Source: JAKJGV01 sp964617565
GTDB lineage: Bacteria > Verrucomicrobiota > Kiritimatiellia > CAIQIC01 > JAGNIJ01
Reading direction: 5' to 3'
Assembly: GCA_964617565.1 (NCBI GenBank)
Contig: CAZTYH010000026.1
Location: forward strand, 1-35,313
Length of the DNA stretch: 35,313 nt
Shown here: positions 24,901-34,250 of the stretch, one piece after another
Layout: the number at the start of each line of letters is the position of its first letter
Numbering within the stretch: the first letter of the stretch is position 1
Translations under genes and position numbers: made by a program
Notes under the pieces: model-generated
What the model was told of the DNA's origin: nothing
Databases searched by the model: none
Seen by the model: only the letters and a program-made list of their open reading frames with translations

Positions 24901-26503
24901 ATCCCGCGATGACCCAGAGTGGCGCGAATTGGACCTATACCTATTATCCGGCGCCGGGCACGGAAGAGATCAGCATGGTCTTCAATGACGGCGGCGCGAT
25001 ATGGGACAACAACGGCGGCGACGACTGGCACTTTGTTGTGGACGCTTGCGAGGAAGCGCCGACGGGATTGGTCATTACCAATCCGCCGGGGAACGTGGCG
25101 GTCGCCAACAACGTCAGTTCCTACACGCTTTCCGGTGTCGGCGACGGGGTGGTCGGCCACATTCAATGGACCAATCCGCTCACGGGTGACTCCGGGCAGT
25201 TTGCGGCGGCCGCGTCGTGGACACTGCCTGACGTGGTGCTGGGCGTGGGCGGTAACGAGATCACCGTGCGCGGCACCAACGTCTCGGTGGGCGGGACGGC
25301 GACCAACGCGCGCGACAACGCATCCGATGCGGCCTACAGCGGCGGCTGGAACAGTGGCAACAATGGCGGCACCGGGTTCGGCGGGTGGACATTGTACAAC
25401 GATGCCAGTGCGGGCCATTTCATCGGCGAGAACGGATGGGGCCTGTGGTCTCATGAAGGGGGAAATCTTTCCGAAGCGATTCGTCCGTTCTCCTCGGCGT
25501 TGAGCACCGGGCAGACGTTCTCGGTGCGGATGAAGAACGGCTGGATCTGGGAGAGTGGCGGGTCGGTCGGTGTGGCGTTGCAAACGGCCAACGGCGATAC
25601 GGCCTGGGAATTTTTCTTCAATGGCGGAGATACATTCTACAGCCGCAGTCACGGGACGACCGATGTGGGTTGGACAGACGCAGGTATAGACATCGTGTTC
25701 ACGCTGACGGCAACGAACACCTACGATCTATCGGTCACGCCCGTGGGTGGATCGGAACGACAGTATTCGGGGACGATGACGGGAGAAGTCACGCGGTTCC
25801 GGGCATGGTCGTATAACAACGGCACGGGCGACGAGTTCAATTCCAACCGCGATTATTTCTTCAACAACCTAAAGATCACCAGTCCGACGCCGGGCGGCGT
25901 GGTCACGAGCACGCACAGCGTGGTCATCACGCGCGCGGGCGATCCGTGGACGACCGACAGCAACGCGGACGGCATTCCTGACGGATGGTATCTGCGTAAT
26001 GCGTTCAATCCCTATGGTGATTCTGTTGCCGATCTGGATTCGGACGGAGATGACGCATCCAATCGGGAGGAATACATCGCCGACACTAATCCAAGGGATG
26101 AGTTCTCGGTGTATCCCAACGTGATCAACGAATGGACTCCGGGCGACGTACTCATGTTGATACAGGTCGGACCGCCGACGACCAACAGCCGTCGCTATGA
26201 CGTGTGGGTGACGGAAGATCTCGTGAATCCTGTCTGGGTGCCGCGAAACCTGGATGTATCAGGCGCGAATGATGGAAGCGCCCTGTGGNNNNNNNNNNNN
26301 NNNNNNNNNNNNNNNNNNNNNNNNNNNNNNNNNNNNNNNNNNNNNNNNNNNNNNNNNNNNNNNNNNNNNNNNNNNNNNNNNNNNNNNNCTGGGTGCCGCG
26401 AAACCTGGATGTATCAGGCGCGAATGATGGAAGCGCCCTGTGGCTGAGCGTAACCAACGAAGGCTTCGGCGGGTTTTACAGGAGCGGTGTCAAGTTGCCT
26501 TAA
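21918..26503 (+). CDS. Secreted GH57 alpha-glucan hydrolase with starch-binding-like modules (contains gap)
   Basis: The start MAVNKSGSNVSFIVWACVVI gives a signal peptide ending near residue 28. The catalytic part shows GH57 regions: HNHQP (39-43), GFFPTE with candidate nucleophile Glu208, and SSDGDNAWGG with candidate acid Asp354. Three modules of about 100 residues follow (24121-25050), each ending in an NNGNNW or NNSGNDW motif like CBM25-type starch-binding modules. Next come an Ig-like VANNV module, a larger unnamed domain, a DSNADGIPDGW / DSDGDDASN calcium-binding stretch and a short C-terminal module ending GFYRSGVKLP. The N gap puts the end in a different frame, but a 55-base duplication flanking it shows the gene is continuous. 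Extracellular starch or glycogen is the likely substrate. Confidence 0.88.
24121..25050 (+). repeat. Three tandem CBM25-like modules within the GH57 gene
   Basis: Boundaries are roughly 24121-24414, 24430-24726 and 24745-25050. Each begins with a Cys-Asp/Gly-Pro-(hydrophobic)-Thr motif and ends with a final Cys. Modules 2 and 3 share IHIGR, an aromatic WT/YTY strand, MVFN(N/D)G, WDNN and DW. Module 1 is more diverged. Confidence 0.7.
26234..26443. repeat. 55-bp direct duplication flanking an N gap (assembly artefact)
   Basis: Bases 26234-26288 and 26389-26443 are identical and lie directly on either side of the gap. Collapsing them restores one open frame through the end of the GH57 gene. 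Two contigs overlapping by 55 bases were evidently joined with a default spacer. Confidence 0.9.
26289..26388. other. Assembly gap, 100 N
   Basis: Exactly 100 Ns, a default spacer length. The flanking duplication suggests that no sequence is missing here. Confidence 0.98.
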
Positions 26504-26534
26504 ACTGAAAAAAGGAATCTGAGGAGAAATGGGC

Positions 26535-29500
26535 ATGATCAAGCAGTGTAGAAAGGTCGGATGGGTGGGGTTGTTTCTGTGGCTTGCCGCGGCATTAAGC
26601 CTGTTGGCCGCGCCGTACATGGCGGTAAACGGCGCGAACGCGGATTATCGAACCCTGACCTATTACATCAATGAGCCGAACGATTCGGAAATCCTCTACG
26701 TGGACTTCTGGCCCAACGAGGGGAACGTGGAGCAGGCCCAGGTCTGGGGCAACCTGAATCGCCGTGATCGCGCGACGCTGGGCGATCAGGATTGGGCCAG
26801 CGTGCCGGGCCCGGCCCCCGAGGGCACCAACTATTTCGTCGGCTTTCCCATGACGCAGGGGGAAGGCGGCAAATGGTGGGTTGCGCTCCCGGTCAACAAG
26901 ACGGGCGCATACCGGTTGACCTGCCGATATAAAGTGTCCGGCGATCCGAATTGGCGTTGGGCGGGCATCCGCGACACCGCGGTGATGGTTTCGCCGAAGA
27001 AAGCGCGCGACGTTATTCTCTATGAGCTTCAGGCTAATGTCATCAACGCGACCGGCGACGATTTCGGCACGCGCAGCACATTCGAGGACTTCCTCAATCC
27101 GGCCAAGCCTGCAAACCTCGGCTATTTCACGAACCTCGGAGTGAACACGCTGTGGATTCAGCCCATCCATCCGATCGGCGATCACCCGTGCATTGATAAA
27201 TCGGGCGGACCGGGCAGCCCGTATTCCATTCAGAACATGTGGGAGGTGGCGCCTTTCCACAGCCAGGGCAATACCCGCGAATCGTCCATGGCCGCATTCA
27301 CGAATTTTGCCGCCGGTGCGAAAGCGGTGGGCATAGATTTCTTCTTCGATATCATCTTTAATCATACGTCGTGGGACGCGGAAATCGGCCGCGATCCCGG
27401 CAATCCGACGCAGCCGGCATCAAATCCCTCCGCCCAGATCAAGGACATCCTGCCGCAATGGTATTCGCGCTATGTCTCCACATGGCTGCCTTGTGATGAA
27501 AACGGGTATAATCAGGATGACTTCCACTATTGGCTTCCCGCGCGGCACGCCAACGAAATCGGGCCGGCGCCCTCCGAACGCATTGATTTCGGCAAGTGGC
27601 CGGATGTCGCCGACCTGTTCTGGGGCACCTACAATGCGCTCTACAATCCTCAGGCCGACAGCGACAACTACTGGGATGTCAGCCAGCAGGGCGCGGACGT
27701 GAAACGGATGGTCGAGTATTTCGCGTACTTCGGTCAGTACTGGATAGAAAAATCCGGCGGTGCGCTGGGTGGTTTCCGCTGCGATTACGCGCAGGGCATC
27801 CCGCCGCAGGCATGGGAATATATCGTCAACAAGACGCGCCAGACGAAATGGGATTTCATCTTCATGGCGGAATCGCTCGACGGCGGCAATGTCTCGAAAC
27901 GCGCCGGGCGCCACATGGACATCATCAACCAGAACTGGGTATGGCAGGTGCTCGGAAACGGCTATAACACCACGGGGCTTCGCGCGGAGATTGACGCGAA
28001 CAAGGGCGATTACGGTTATGCCGGGATCATGCGCGGCCTGATCAACCACGACCAGAATGCGCCGGACGACGTCTGGTACAGTTTTTCCCGTTATGCGGTC
28101 GGCGCGGTGGTGGATGGCGCGCCGCAGATGTACCAGGGGCAGGAACTGGGCTACCGGAACGGATACGGCTTCTCCCAGTTCCGCGAGCAGTATGNNNNNN
28201 NNNNNNNNNNNNNNNNNNNNNNNNNNNNNNNNNNNNNNNNNNNNNNNNNNNNNNNNNNNNNNNNNNNNNNNNNNNNNNNNNNNNNNNNNNNNNNCGCTAC
28301 TACAACGTGAAGAATCTGGCAGCCGACGATCCCGATGCCTATCTCTGGGCGGCGCCGGGCCGGACGGGGCAGGACCTGATCAACAACGGCATTTTCGTGG
28401 ATATGCCCGCCGACGGGAATGCCAATCCCGGCACCGCGTTTATCCAGGTGCTCAAGCTGGAAGAACACGGCGGGGGTGGTGGCGATGATCCCGCGATTGG
28501 GTGGGTGGGGAGTACGTCGCATTCACCGACGAACGGCGCGATTGATCCGACCGATGATATTGTTGTGTACGTCGAATCGTGGCCGGAAGAATCCGCGGTC
28601 GGCGGCAACGTGGTGTTCAGCCCGGATGGCGGCATCACATGGACCAATCGTCCGTTGGTGTATGGCGGTGACGGCGCGGGCGAGTTCAGCCAGAACGACT
28701 GGTGGTCCTGCAACCTCGGCCAGTTCCCGGCTTGTGCCGTGATCCAATACGCGGTGGTTCTGTGGGACAGCCAGACGAACAGCATGTGGGACAACAATAA
28801 CGGGCAGGACTTTTTTGCTGAAGTCAATTGCAGCCTGCTCACCATCCACAATGTTTCGCATAATCCTGTGAATGGCGGAATCACGCCTTCGCTTGCCGTT
28901 ACCGTTTACGCCGAGTCCGCCCCTGAAGGTGAGGCGACTTCCGGCCGGATTTCGTACAGCGTGAACGGGGGCGCCGCGCAGTTCGCGGCGATGGCCAAGG
29001 GCGGCGTGGTCAATGGGCGTGATTCGTGGACCGCGAACATCGGAACCTTCCCGGCCTGCGCGTCCATTGTGTACACCGTTGGCGTCTCGAATACCGTCGC
29101 CAACCAGGTGTGGGCCTCACCGCGTACGGCTTTGGTTGAGTGTGTTGGGCTGTCTGTTACCAATCCCGCCGTGGATATCCAGGTGGCAAATAACGTGACG
29201 GCCTACAGCCTGCAGGGCATTGGGTTCGGCGACCTCGGAGTCCAGTTGGCTTGGACAAACCTGGCAACGGGCGGTGCGGGTACCATTCCAACGGCAGGTT
29301 CATGGAGTATCGCCGATGTCCCGCTGGCGACCGGTGCGAATGTTGTCGTTGTGAGCGGAGTTTACACCGGCTCCACCACGGTGACCGTAGCGTGGGATTC
29401 GCCGACNNNNNNNNNNNNNNNNNNNNNNNNNNNNNNNNNNNNNNNNNNNNNNNNNNNNNNNNNNNNNNNNNNNNNNNNNNNNNNNNNNNNNNNNNNNNNN

Positions 29501-29999
29501 NNNNNNGTACAACTTCTATCTCGGCGAGATGCGCGTGACGCGCATGACCTCCACGAATAACGTGTTGTCGGATTCGGTGACGATCACGCGCGCGGGCGCG
29601 GACGAGTTCGTGGACACCGATAGCGATGGCATGCCGAACTGGTGGGAGATCGAGCATTTCGGCGGACCGACGAACGCCAACGCAGGTTCGATTGCCGCCA
29701 ACGGGGTCAACACGCTTCTGGAGACGTATATTGCCGGCCTGGATCCGCATGCTGAAGACGCGTTCTTCTCCGTGATGCCGATGGGCATTCCCGTCGTTGG
29801 CTTGGAGGTGGCGTGGCCTTCCGTGGCCGGGCGCATCTATCACGTGTATCGCTCGACGGATCTGATGGCGGAGGACGGCGGCTTTGCATTGCGCGAGGGC
29901 AGCATCCCGGCTGATCCGCCACAAAACACCTATCATGACGAAACGGCTACGGGTGAAGTGCCGTACTTCTATCAGATACGGGTGGAGGTCGCGCCGTAG
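26535..29999 (+). CDS. Secreted GH13 alpha-amylase-family enzyme, modular (contains two gaps)
   Basis: GAGGAG lies 8 bases before the ATG at 26535 (another ATG at 26529 is too close to it). A signal peptide (about 1-26) and a beta-rich N-terminal domain (30-150) precede the GH13 barrel. Conserved regions are FDIIFNH (Asp272, His277), GGFRCDY (Arg415, nucleophile Asp417), FMAESLDGG (acid Glu446) and INHDQ (504-507). The first gap (28195-28294) cuts the end of the barrel. Two beta modules (about 28496-29144), a VANNV Ig-like module, a second gap and SDSVTITRAG-DTDSDGMPNWW then lead to a C-terminal module ending FYQIRVEVAP. Reading frames differ across the gaps because their lengths are arbitrary. 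It is 31 bases after GH57, so co-transcribed. Confidence 0.88.
28195..28294. other. Assembly gap, 100 N, in the GH13 catalytic domain
   Basis: Exactly 100 Ns. The flanks are not duplicated, and the frame changes across it (tat at 28191, cgc at 28295). Real sequence is missing, probably the end of the barrel. Confidence 0.98.
29407..29506. other. Assembly gap, 100 N, in the GH13 tail
   Basis: Exactly 100 Ns without flanking duplication. By comparison with the GH57 tail, a domain of roughly 150-200 residues may be missing here. Confidence 0.98.
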
Positions 30000-30020
30000 A
30001 GCAGATTGTTGCGATGAAAG

Positions 30021-30050
30021 CCCCCTGCGGTTTTGCACCGCAGGGGGTTT
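30021..30050 (+). terminator. Strong intrinsic terminator after the GH13 gene
   Basis: CCCCCTGCGG (30021-30030) pairs perfectly with CCGCAGGGGG (30038-30047) around a 7-base loop, followed by TTTACTCTTT. It closes the GH57-GH13 operon. It abuts the stop codon of the convergent Rieske gene and may serve both. Confidence 0.85.
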
Positions 30051-30444
30051 ACTCTTTCGTCATCTGTACCCACACCACGCCGTCTTCCACTTTGACGGGC
30101 AGTGGCTTCAACGGCTTCTCGGCGGGGCCGTTGACTACGTGGCCCTCGGCGTCGAACCTGGATCCGTGGCAGCCGCAATCAAACTGCTTTTTCTCTTCGC
30201 TCCACATCACCGGGCATTGCATATGCGTGCAGAGCGACGACCAGGCCCTGAATCCGGTTTCCTCGTGCCGGATCACAAGCGGTTCGTTGAAGAGAACGGT
30301 CGTCGTGCCGGCAGGGAAATTGCCGGTCGGCCCCGCAGCCACCCAGGGTTGATCTTCGGCGGCTCCGCGCGACATCCGCGTTCCGAATAACAAAACGGCC
30401 CACGCGGCGGTCAGTTTGCAAAAGAACGATCTACGCGTTTCCAT
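30049..30444 (-). CDS. Tat-exported Rieske [2Fe-2S] protein
   Basis: This 131-residue protein starts METRRSFFCKLTAAWAVLLF, a twin-arginine signal with RRSFF. The Rieske cluster ligands are Cys72 and His74 (CTHMQC) and Cys90 and His93 (CGCHG). Cys77 and Cys92 would form the disulfide seen in high-potential bc1-type proteins. AGGAGGA lies 6 bases before the ATG at 30444. It ends in a typical Rieske C-terminal strand (DGVVWVQMTKE). There is no cytochrome b or oxygenase nearby, so its partner is unknown. It lies 17 bases after the U32 gene in the same direction and may be co-transcribed. Confidence 0.88.
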   Translation of the reverse strand: METRRSFFCKLTAAWAVLLFGTRMSRGAAEDQPWVAAGPTGNFPAGTTTVLFNEPLVIRHEETGFRAWSSLCTHMQCPVMWSEEKKQFDCGCHGSRFDAEGHVVNGPAEKPLKPLPVKVEDGVVWVQMTKE

Positions 30445-30461
30445 GTCTGTCCTCCTCCTGC

Positions 30462-32936
30462 CTACAATAATCCCCTGTCGAAATTTCCAACGTGCGTTCT
30501 CGGCACGGCGCGCCCGGCGCGGAGGTTCCGCCATATCTTGCGAACAACGTCAGGTTCATATGCCCGATACATGAAGTCGGCACGAAACGATCGCGCGCCT
30601 GCCTCCACGAGGCGCGGCACCTGCGCGCCCAGGCCCATGGCAAATTCGCCGATCACGATGGTCTGGCAGCCGCGATCCACGGCGATCACTTCGTCGCCAT
30701 GCGACGATTTCATTTCCAGCGGCTCGGTCCTGCACCGGTCGCGCCCCGGGCATGCACCGTCCAGGTTGGCGCGGACACAGTTGTCCGCGATGAAAAGCGG
30801 AGTGTCCTGGTGCGCGATCACTGTCGCGCGCGGCCCGAGCAGGCCCAGCAGCGCGCGCATATTCTCGAATCCGTCTTCCGGCGAAAGAGTGATCCGCGAA
30901 GCCCCAAGCTCCAGTGCCTGTTGCGCGGCCATGCTGTTCATCACGTAAACCGACCAGTCCGTTGAAACGTCTGCCTGCATCACATCCAGGAAGCGCCAGG
31001 CGGAAAGATTGGCCGCCTCCCATCGCTGCCATCCCGCCTCCTGCAATGCCTGGATTTGCCGCACGAGCAGCGCGCGGTCGCGGCCACGCGCGATCAAGGG
31101 CAGGGAGATCCTGATTCGCTCGCGACCGACGATGGCCGAGAGCCGCTCGAGTCCGGAAAGAATCGCCGCGGGCTGCATCTGTTCGATTGCGATGAGGACA
31201 TCGTCCGTGTCCTGCCAGTCTTCCGCTTCGAAAGAGGCGAGGTGCTCGAAGCGGTCTGTTTTCACCGACCATTTCGGTCCGCCTGAACCGTCCGGCTTTT
31301 CTGGGATATCCGCTGTTGCGGCGTGTCGCACCGCGATGACCCGGCGCTCGAATTCGCCGGAGAGCTGTTCGTCCAGCCGAGACAGGACATTTCTGCGCAG
31401 ATCGTTCAGAACGGAAACGGGTACGAAGAGGTTGCCTGGATTGGCGACGCGGAGATGGTTCACGCTGAAGCGGGTGTCGCCTGTCTTTTCGAACGCTTTG
31501 CGCGCAGCCGTTTCCGTGGCGTGCGCATCGCGCGCGGTGGAGAAAGTCCCATCAACCTTTTCCAGTGCGCGGCATCCGCTCCCGGTCTCGGCCGATGCCT
31601 CCAGGGAGTGCGCGCCCACGGTGAGCGTGATGTTCACTTCGCGCCTGCTCCGGTACGCGCCGGGCTTCGGGCGCGTGTAGTGATAGCGCCGCTTGGTGTC
31701 CTGCGACGAAGAGCAGTAGATCGTTGCCTTCTCCGGGATGCGCGGACAATCGTCGGGCAGCAGCACTTCGACCACCGATCCGGCGGGCGCCGCAAAAATG
31801 CGGCCCTCTTTTTCGCGGCTCGACCCCGAGGGCAGGCGCAGCATGTCTATTCCAAACCCGAACGGCTTGTCCATGCCCGGCACATCCACCTGCAATCCGT
31901 CGTAGCGTTCGAGAGAGCGATTCGTTTTGAATCGCAGCCAGTTGCGTCCCTCCGAGCGGGCGACGCGTTCCACGCGTCCGATGGGTGTGCCGCGATGGCC
32001 GACAAATTCCGTGTCCACCACGCGCGGATTGAACGGGTTTTTCAAATGAAGGTTCGTCCACGCCCGGCTGAAAATGGTCTGGATGTCCGCCTCGCACGCG
32101 CGTCGTTCCGGCTCGCTCAATGCGCCATCGAGGAGCTTGCGGTAATAGTTTACCGTTGCGCCGACATACAAAGGGCTTTTCTTACGGCCCTCGATTTTCA
32201 GCGAAGAGAGGCCCGTCGCGCGGAGTGCTTCGATTTCATCGGGCACGGCGAGATCCTTCATTGAAAAGGCAAATGAGCCGTTGTCCGCACCATCCTTCAG
32301 CCGAAACCGGTCGCGGCACATGTAGGCGCAGCGGCCGCGGTTCCCGCTGCGTCCGACAGTCATGGACGAAAACAGGCAGAGTCCGCTGTAGGAATAGCAG
32401 AGCGCGCCATGCGCGAAAAATTCGGTTTCGACGCCTGCGCCCGCCGCGATTTCGCGAATCTCGTCGAGCGTCAGTTCGCGGGCGAGTGTGACGCGCGCGA
32501 AACCCATGTCTCGAAGCACTTGCGCGCCTTCGAGGTTGTGGATAGCCATTTGCGTGCTGGCGTGAAGCCGCAGTTTCGGGAAGTGGCGATGCGCAATCCG
32601 GTAGATGCCCAGATCCTGCACGATCAGCGCGTCCACACCGATGTCCGCTACGCCGGCGATCAGCTCGATCACGTCCGGAACTTCGCTTTGCAGCATCAGC
32701 GTGTTCAGCGCGACGAAAACGCGGCGCGCGGGCTTGAGCGCATGGGCATAGGCCGTGAACCGGTCGAGTTCTTCCAAGTCGAAATTTTCCGCGTCGGCGC
32801 GCGCGGAAAAGCGACGCAGCCCGAGATAGACGGCATCAGCGCCGTAATGCAACGCGGCGTAACCCGCCTCGATGCCACCCGCGGGCGCCATCAGTTCAGG
32901 CGAAGATTGCACAGGTTTTTTCTTCGTCGCGTTCAC
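30462..32936 (-). CDS. U32-family protein, RlhA-like (tRNA/rRNA hydroxylation or peptidase family)
   Basis: The N-terminal half matches peptidase U32: ELMAPAGGIEAGYAALHYGADAVYLG, then the Cys-rich signature CYSYSGLCLFSSMTVGRSGNRGRCAYMCR. A long C-terminal region (about 450 residues) resembles the extended two-domain U32 proteins such as RlhA, which hydroxylates 23S rRNA; related TrhP acts on tRNA. I place the start at a GTG at 32936 (VNATKKKP, 824 residues), because the open frame further upstream overlaps the divergent metallophosphoesterase gene. No clear ribosome binding site supports it, so the start is uncertain. A second small Cys cluster (CPGRDRCR) lies near the C-terminus. Confidence 0.85.
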   Translation of the reverse strand: MNATKKKPVQSSPELMAPAGGIEAGYAALHYGADAVYLGLRRFSARADAENFDLEELDRFTAYAHALKPARRVFVALNTLMLQSEVPDVIELIAGVADIGVDALIVQDLGIYRIAHRHFPKLRLHASTQMAIHNLEGAQVLRDMGFARVTLARELTLDEIREIAAGAGVETEFFAHGALCYSYSGLCLFSSMTVGRSGNRGRCAYMCRDRFRLKDGADNGSFAFSMKDLAVPDEIEALRATGLSSLKIEGRKKSPLYVGATVNYYRKLLDGALSEPERRACEADIQTIFSRAWTNLHLKNPFNPRVVDTEFVGHRGTPIGRVERVARSEGRNWLRFKTNRSLERYDGLQVDVPGMDKPFGFGIDMLRLPSGSSREKEGRIFAAPAGSVVEVLLPDDCPRIPEKATIYCSSSQDTKRRYHYTRPKPGAYRSRREVNITLTVGAHSLEASAETGSGCRALEKVDGTFSTARDAHATETAARKAFEKTGDTRFSVNHLRVANPGNLFVPVSVLNDLRRNVLSRLDEQLSGEFERRVIAVRHAATADIPEKPDGSGGPKWSVKTDRFEHLASFEAEDWQDTDDVLIAIEQMQPAAILSGLERLSAIVGRERIRISLPLIARGRDRALLVRQIQALQEAGWQRWEAANLSAWRFLDVMQADVSTDWSVYVMNSMAAQQALELGASRITLSPEDGFENMRALLGLLGPRATVIAHQDTPLFIADNCVRANLDGACPGRDRCRTEPLEMKSSHGDEVIAVDRGCQTIVIGEFAMGLGAQVPRLVEAGARSFRADFMYRAYEPDVVRKIWRNLRAGRAVPRTHVGNFDRGLL

Positions 32937-33057
32937 GATGCATGTATTGTGCGCGAGCGGATCGCCGGACGCAAGCGCCACTGCATGTCGGCGGCCGTTG
33001 TTTACCCGTGCGTCCGGAATCGGTATGCTGAACACGTCAGGCGGAGCGAAAACAACG

Positions 33058-34194
33058 ATGCCCTTAATACTGCTGCTTTTCATAACAGTCTATGTCACGC
33101 TTCAGGCGTTGTTCTACATCCGTGTCTGCGCGGCGTTCCGGCCATCGCCGCTCATCCGGCGGCTGATCCTCCTGGGGCTCATGATTCCGATCTTCTCGCC
33201 GTTCTGGTCACGCTACCTGGACCACGTGGGGGTCGAATGGCCGGCGCGGCTTGCCGGAGTGGCCGGCTACTCCTGGTTGGTTTTCGTGTTCTGGTTCGCC
33301 TGCCTCTCCATGCTGACATTCGCGTGGAACCTGGCGCTGAAAGCGGTCGAGTTGAGAGTCCCTTCCGCGCGGCGGTTTCAATGCCCGGTGCGGACGTCGG
33401 TTGTGTATTCGCTGGCGATCATTGGGGCGGCATTCGTGTGGGGCTGGTTCGAGGGGCAGAGCATCGAGATTCGCGAGGTGTTCATCAGCACGCCGCGGCT
33501 GGAAGTCTCGGCGCGCCCGATCCGGATTGCGCAGATATCGGACATGCATCTCGGCAAGCCGCGCGGCACGCGATTCGCGGAGCGGATTGCAGGCCTCTTG
33601 AACGAGTTGAATCCGGACCTGGTCGTAAGCACGGGCGACCTGGTGGATTCCACCTCGCTGGCGGATCACCCGGTCGCGGATGCGCTGAGGACCGTGCAGC
33701 CGCGCCTCGGAAAAGTCGCGGTGCTCGGGAACCACGAGTATTACACCGGGTTGCGCGAATCGCTTGTGTTCCATGAGGCCTCCGGATTCCGCGTGTTGCG
33801 TGGCGAATCGGTGCGCGTGACGCCCGGTCTCACGCTGGTGGGGGTGGATGACGATGCGGCCCGTTACACGGGACAGGGCGGAGTCACGGACGAGATTCCT
33901 GCGCTGGCATCCGTCAATCCCAACGACTTCATCATCCTGTTGAAACATCAGCCGAAAATATCCGGGCGCGCCGTGGGATGTTTCGATCTGCAGCTTTCCG
34001 GGCACACACACGGCGGGCAGGTGTTTCCCTTCGGCCTGCTGGTCAGGCTTGTTTACAGGTATCGCGCGGGCATGTTCCGATTGAGCGATCGCTCGCTGTT
34101 GTATGTGAATAAAGGAACGGGCGTGTGGGGTGTGCCGATCCGCGTCATGGCGAGGCCGGAAATCACCGTCTTCATCCTCTCGCCGGCTGAATGA
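33058..34194 (+). CDS. Membrane-anchored calcineurin-like metallophosphoesterase
   Basis: This 378-residue protein has about four hydrophobic segments in the first 130 residues (MPLILLLFITVYVTLQALFY and others). A metallophosphoesterase domain follows: Asp152 and His154 (ISDMHLG), Asp184 (GDLVD), Asn215-His216 (GNHEYY) and LSGHTHGGQ. This matches YkuE/YaeI-type proteins; relatives hydrolyse lipid-linked diphosphates such as UDP-diacylglucosamine. The ATG at 33058 is chosen because it starts at the first membrane helix; the open frame extends far upstream. GGAG lies about 12 bases before it, a weak site. It diverges from the U32 gene. Confidence 0.88.
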   Translation: MPLILLLFITVYVTLQALFYIRVCAAFRPSPLIRRLILLGLMIPIFSPFWSRYLDHVGVEWPARLAGVAGYSWLVFVFWFACLSMLTFAWNLALKAVELRVPSARRFQCPVRTSVVYSLAIIGAAFVWGWFEGQSIEIREVFISTPRLEVSARPIRIAQISDMHLGKPRGTRFAERIAGLLNELNPDLVVSTGDLVDSTSLADHPVADALRTVQPRLGKVAVLGNHEYYTGLRESLVFHEASGFRVLRGESVRVTPGLTLVGVDDDAARYTGQGGVTDEIPALASVNPNDFIILLKHQPKISGRAVGCFDLQLSGHTHGGQVFPFGLLVRLVYRYRAGMFRLSDRSLLYVNKGTGVWGVPIRVMARPEITVFILSPAE

Positions 34195-34250
34195 CGGTGC
34201 CGCTGGAAAAGAGCCGGGCCAGTGTTATATTGTTTCGCGGAGGGCGCTGA

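Noticed and set aside
26389..26447. GH57 C-terminus ending in GCRETWMYQARMMEAPCG
   Set aside because: It is the second copy of the 55-base overlap read in the wrong frame after an arbitrary 100-N gap.
32409..33776. A 455-codon plus-strand frame over the U32 gene start and the metallophosphoesterase
   Set aside because: It crosses two well-supported genes in the wrong frame or strand.
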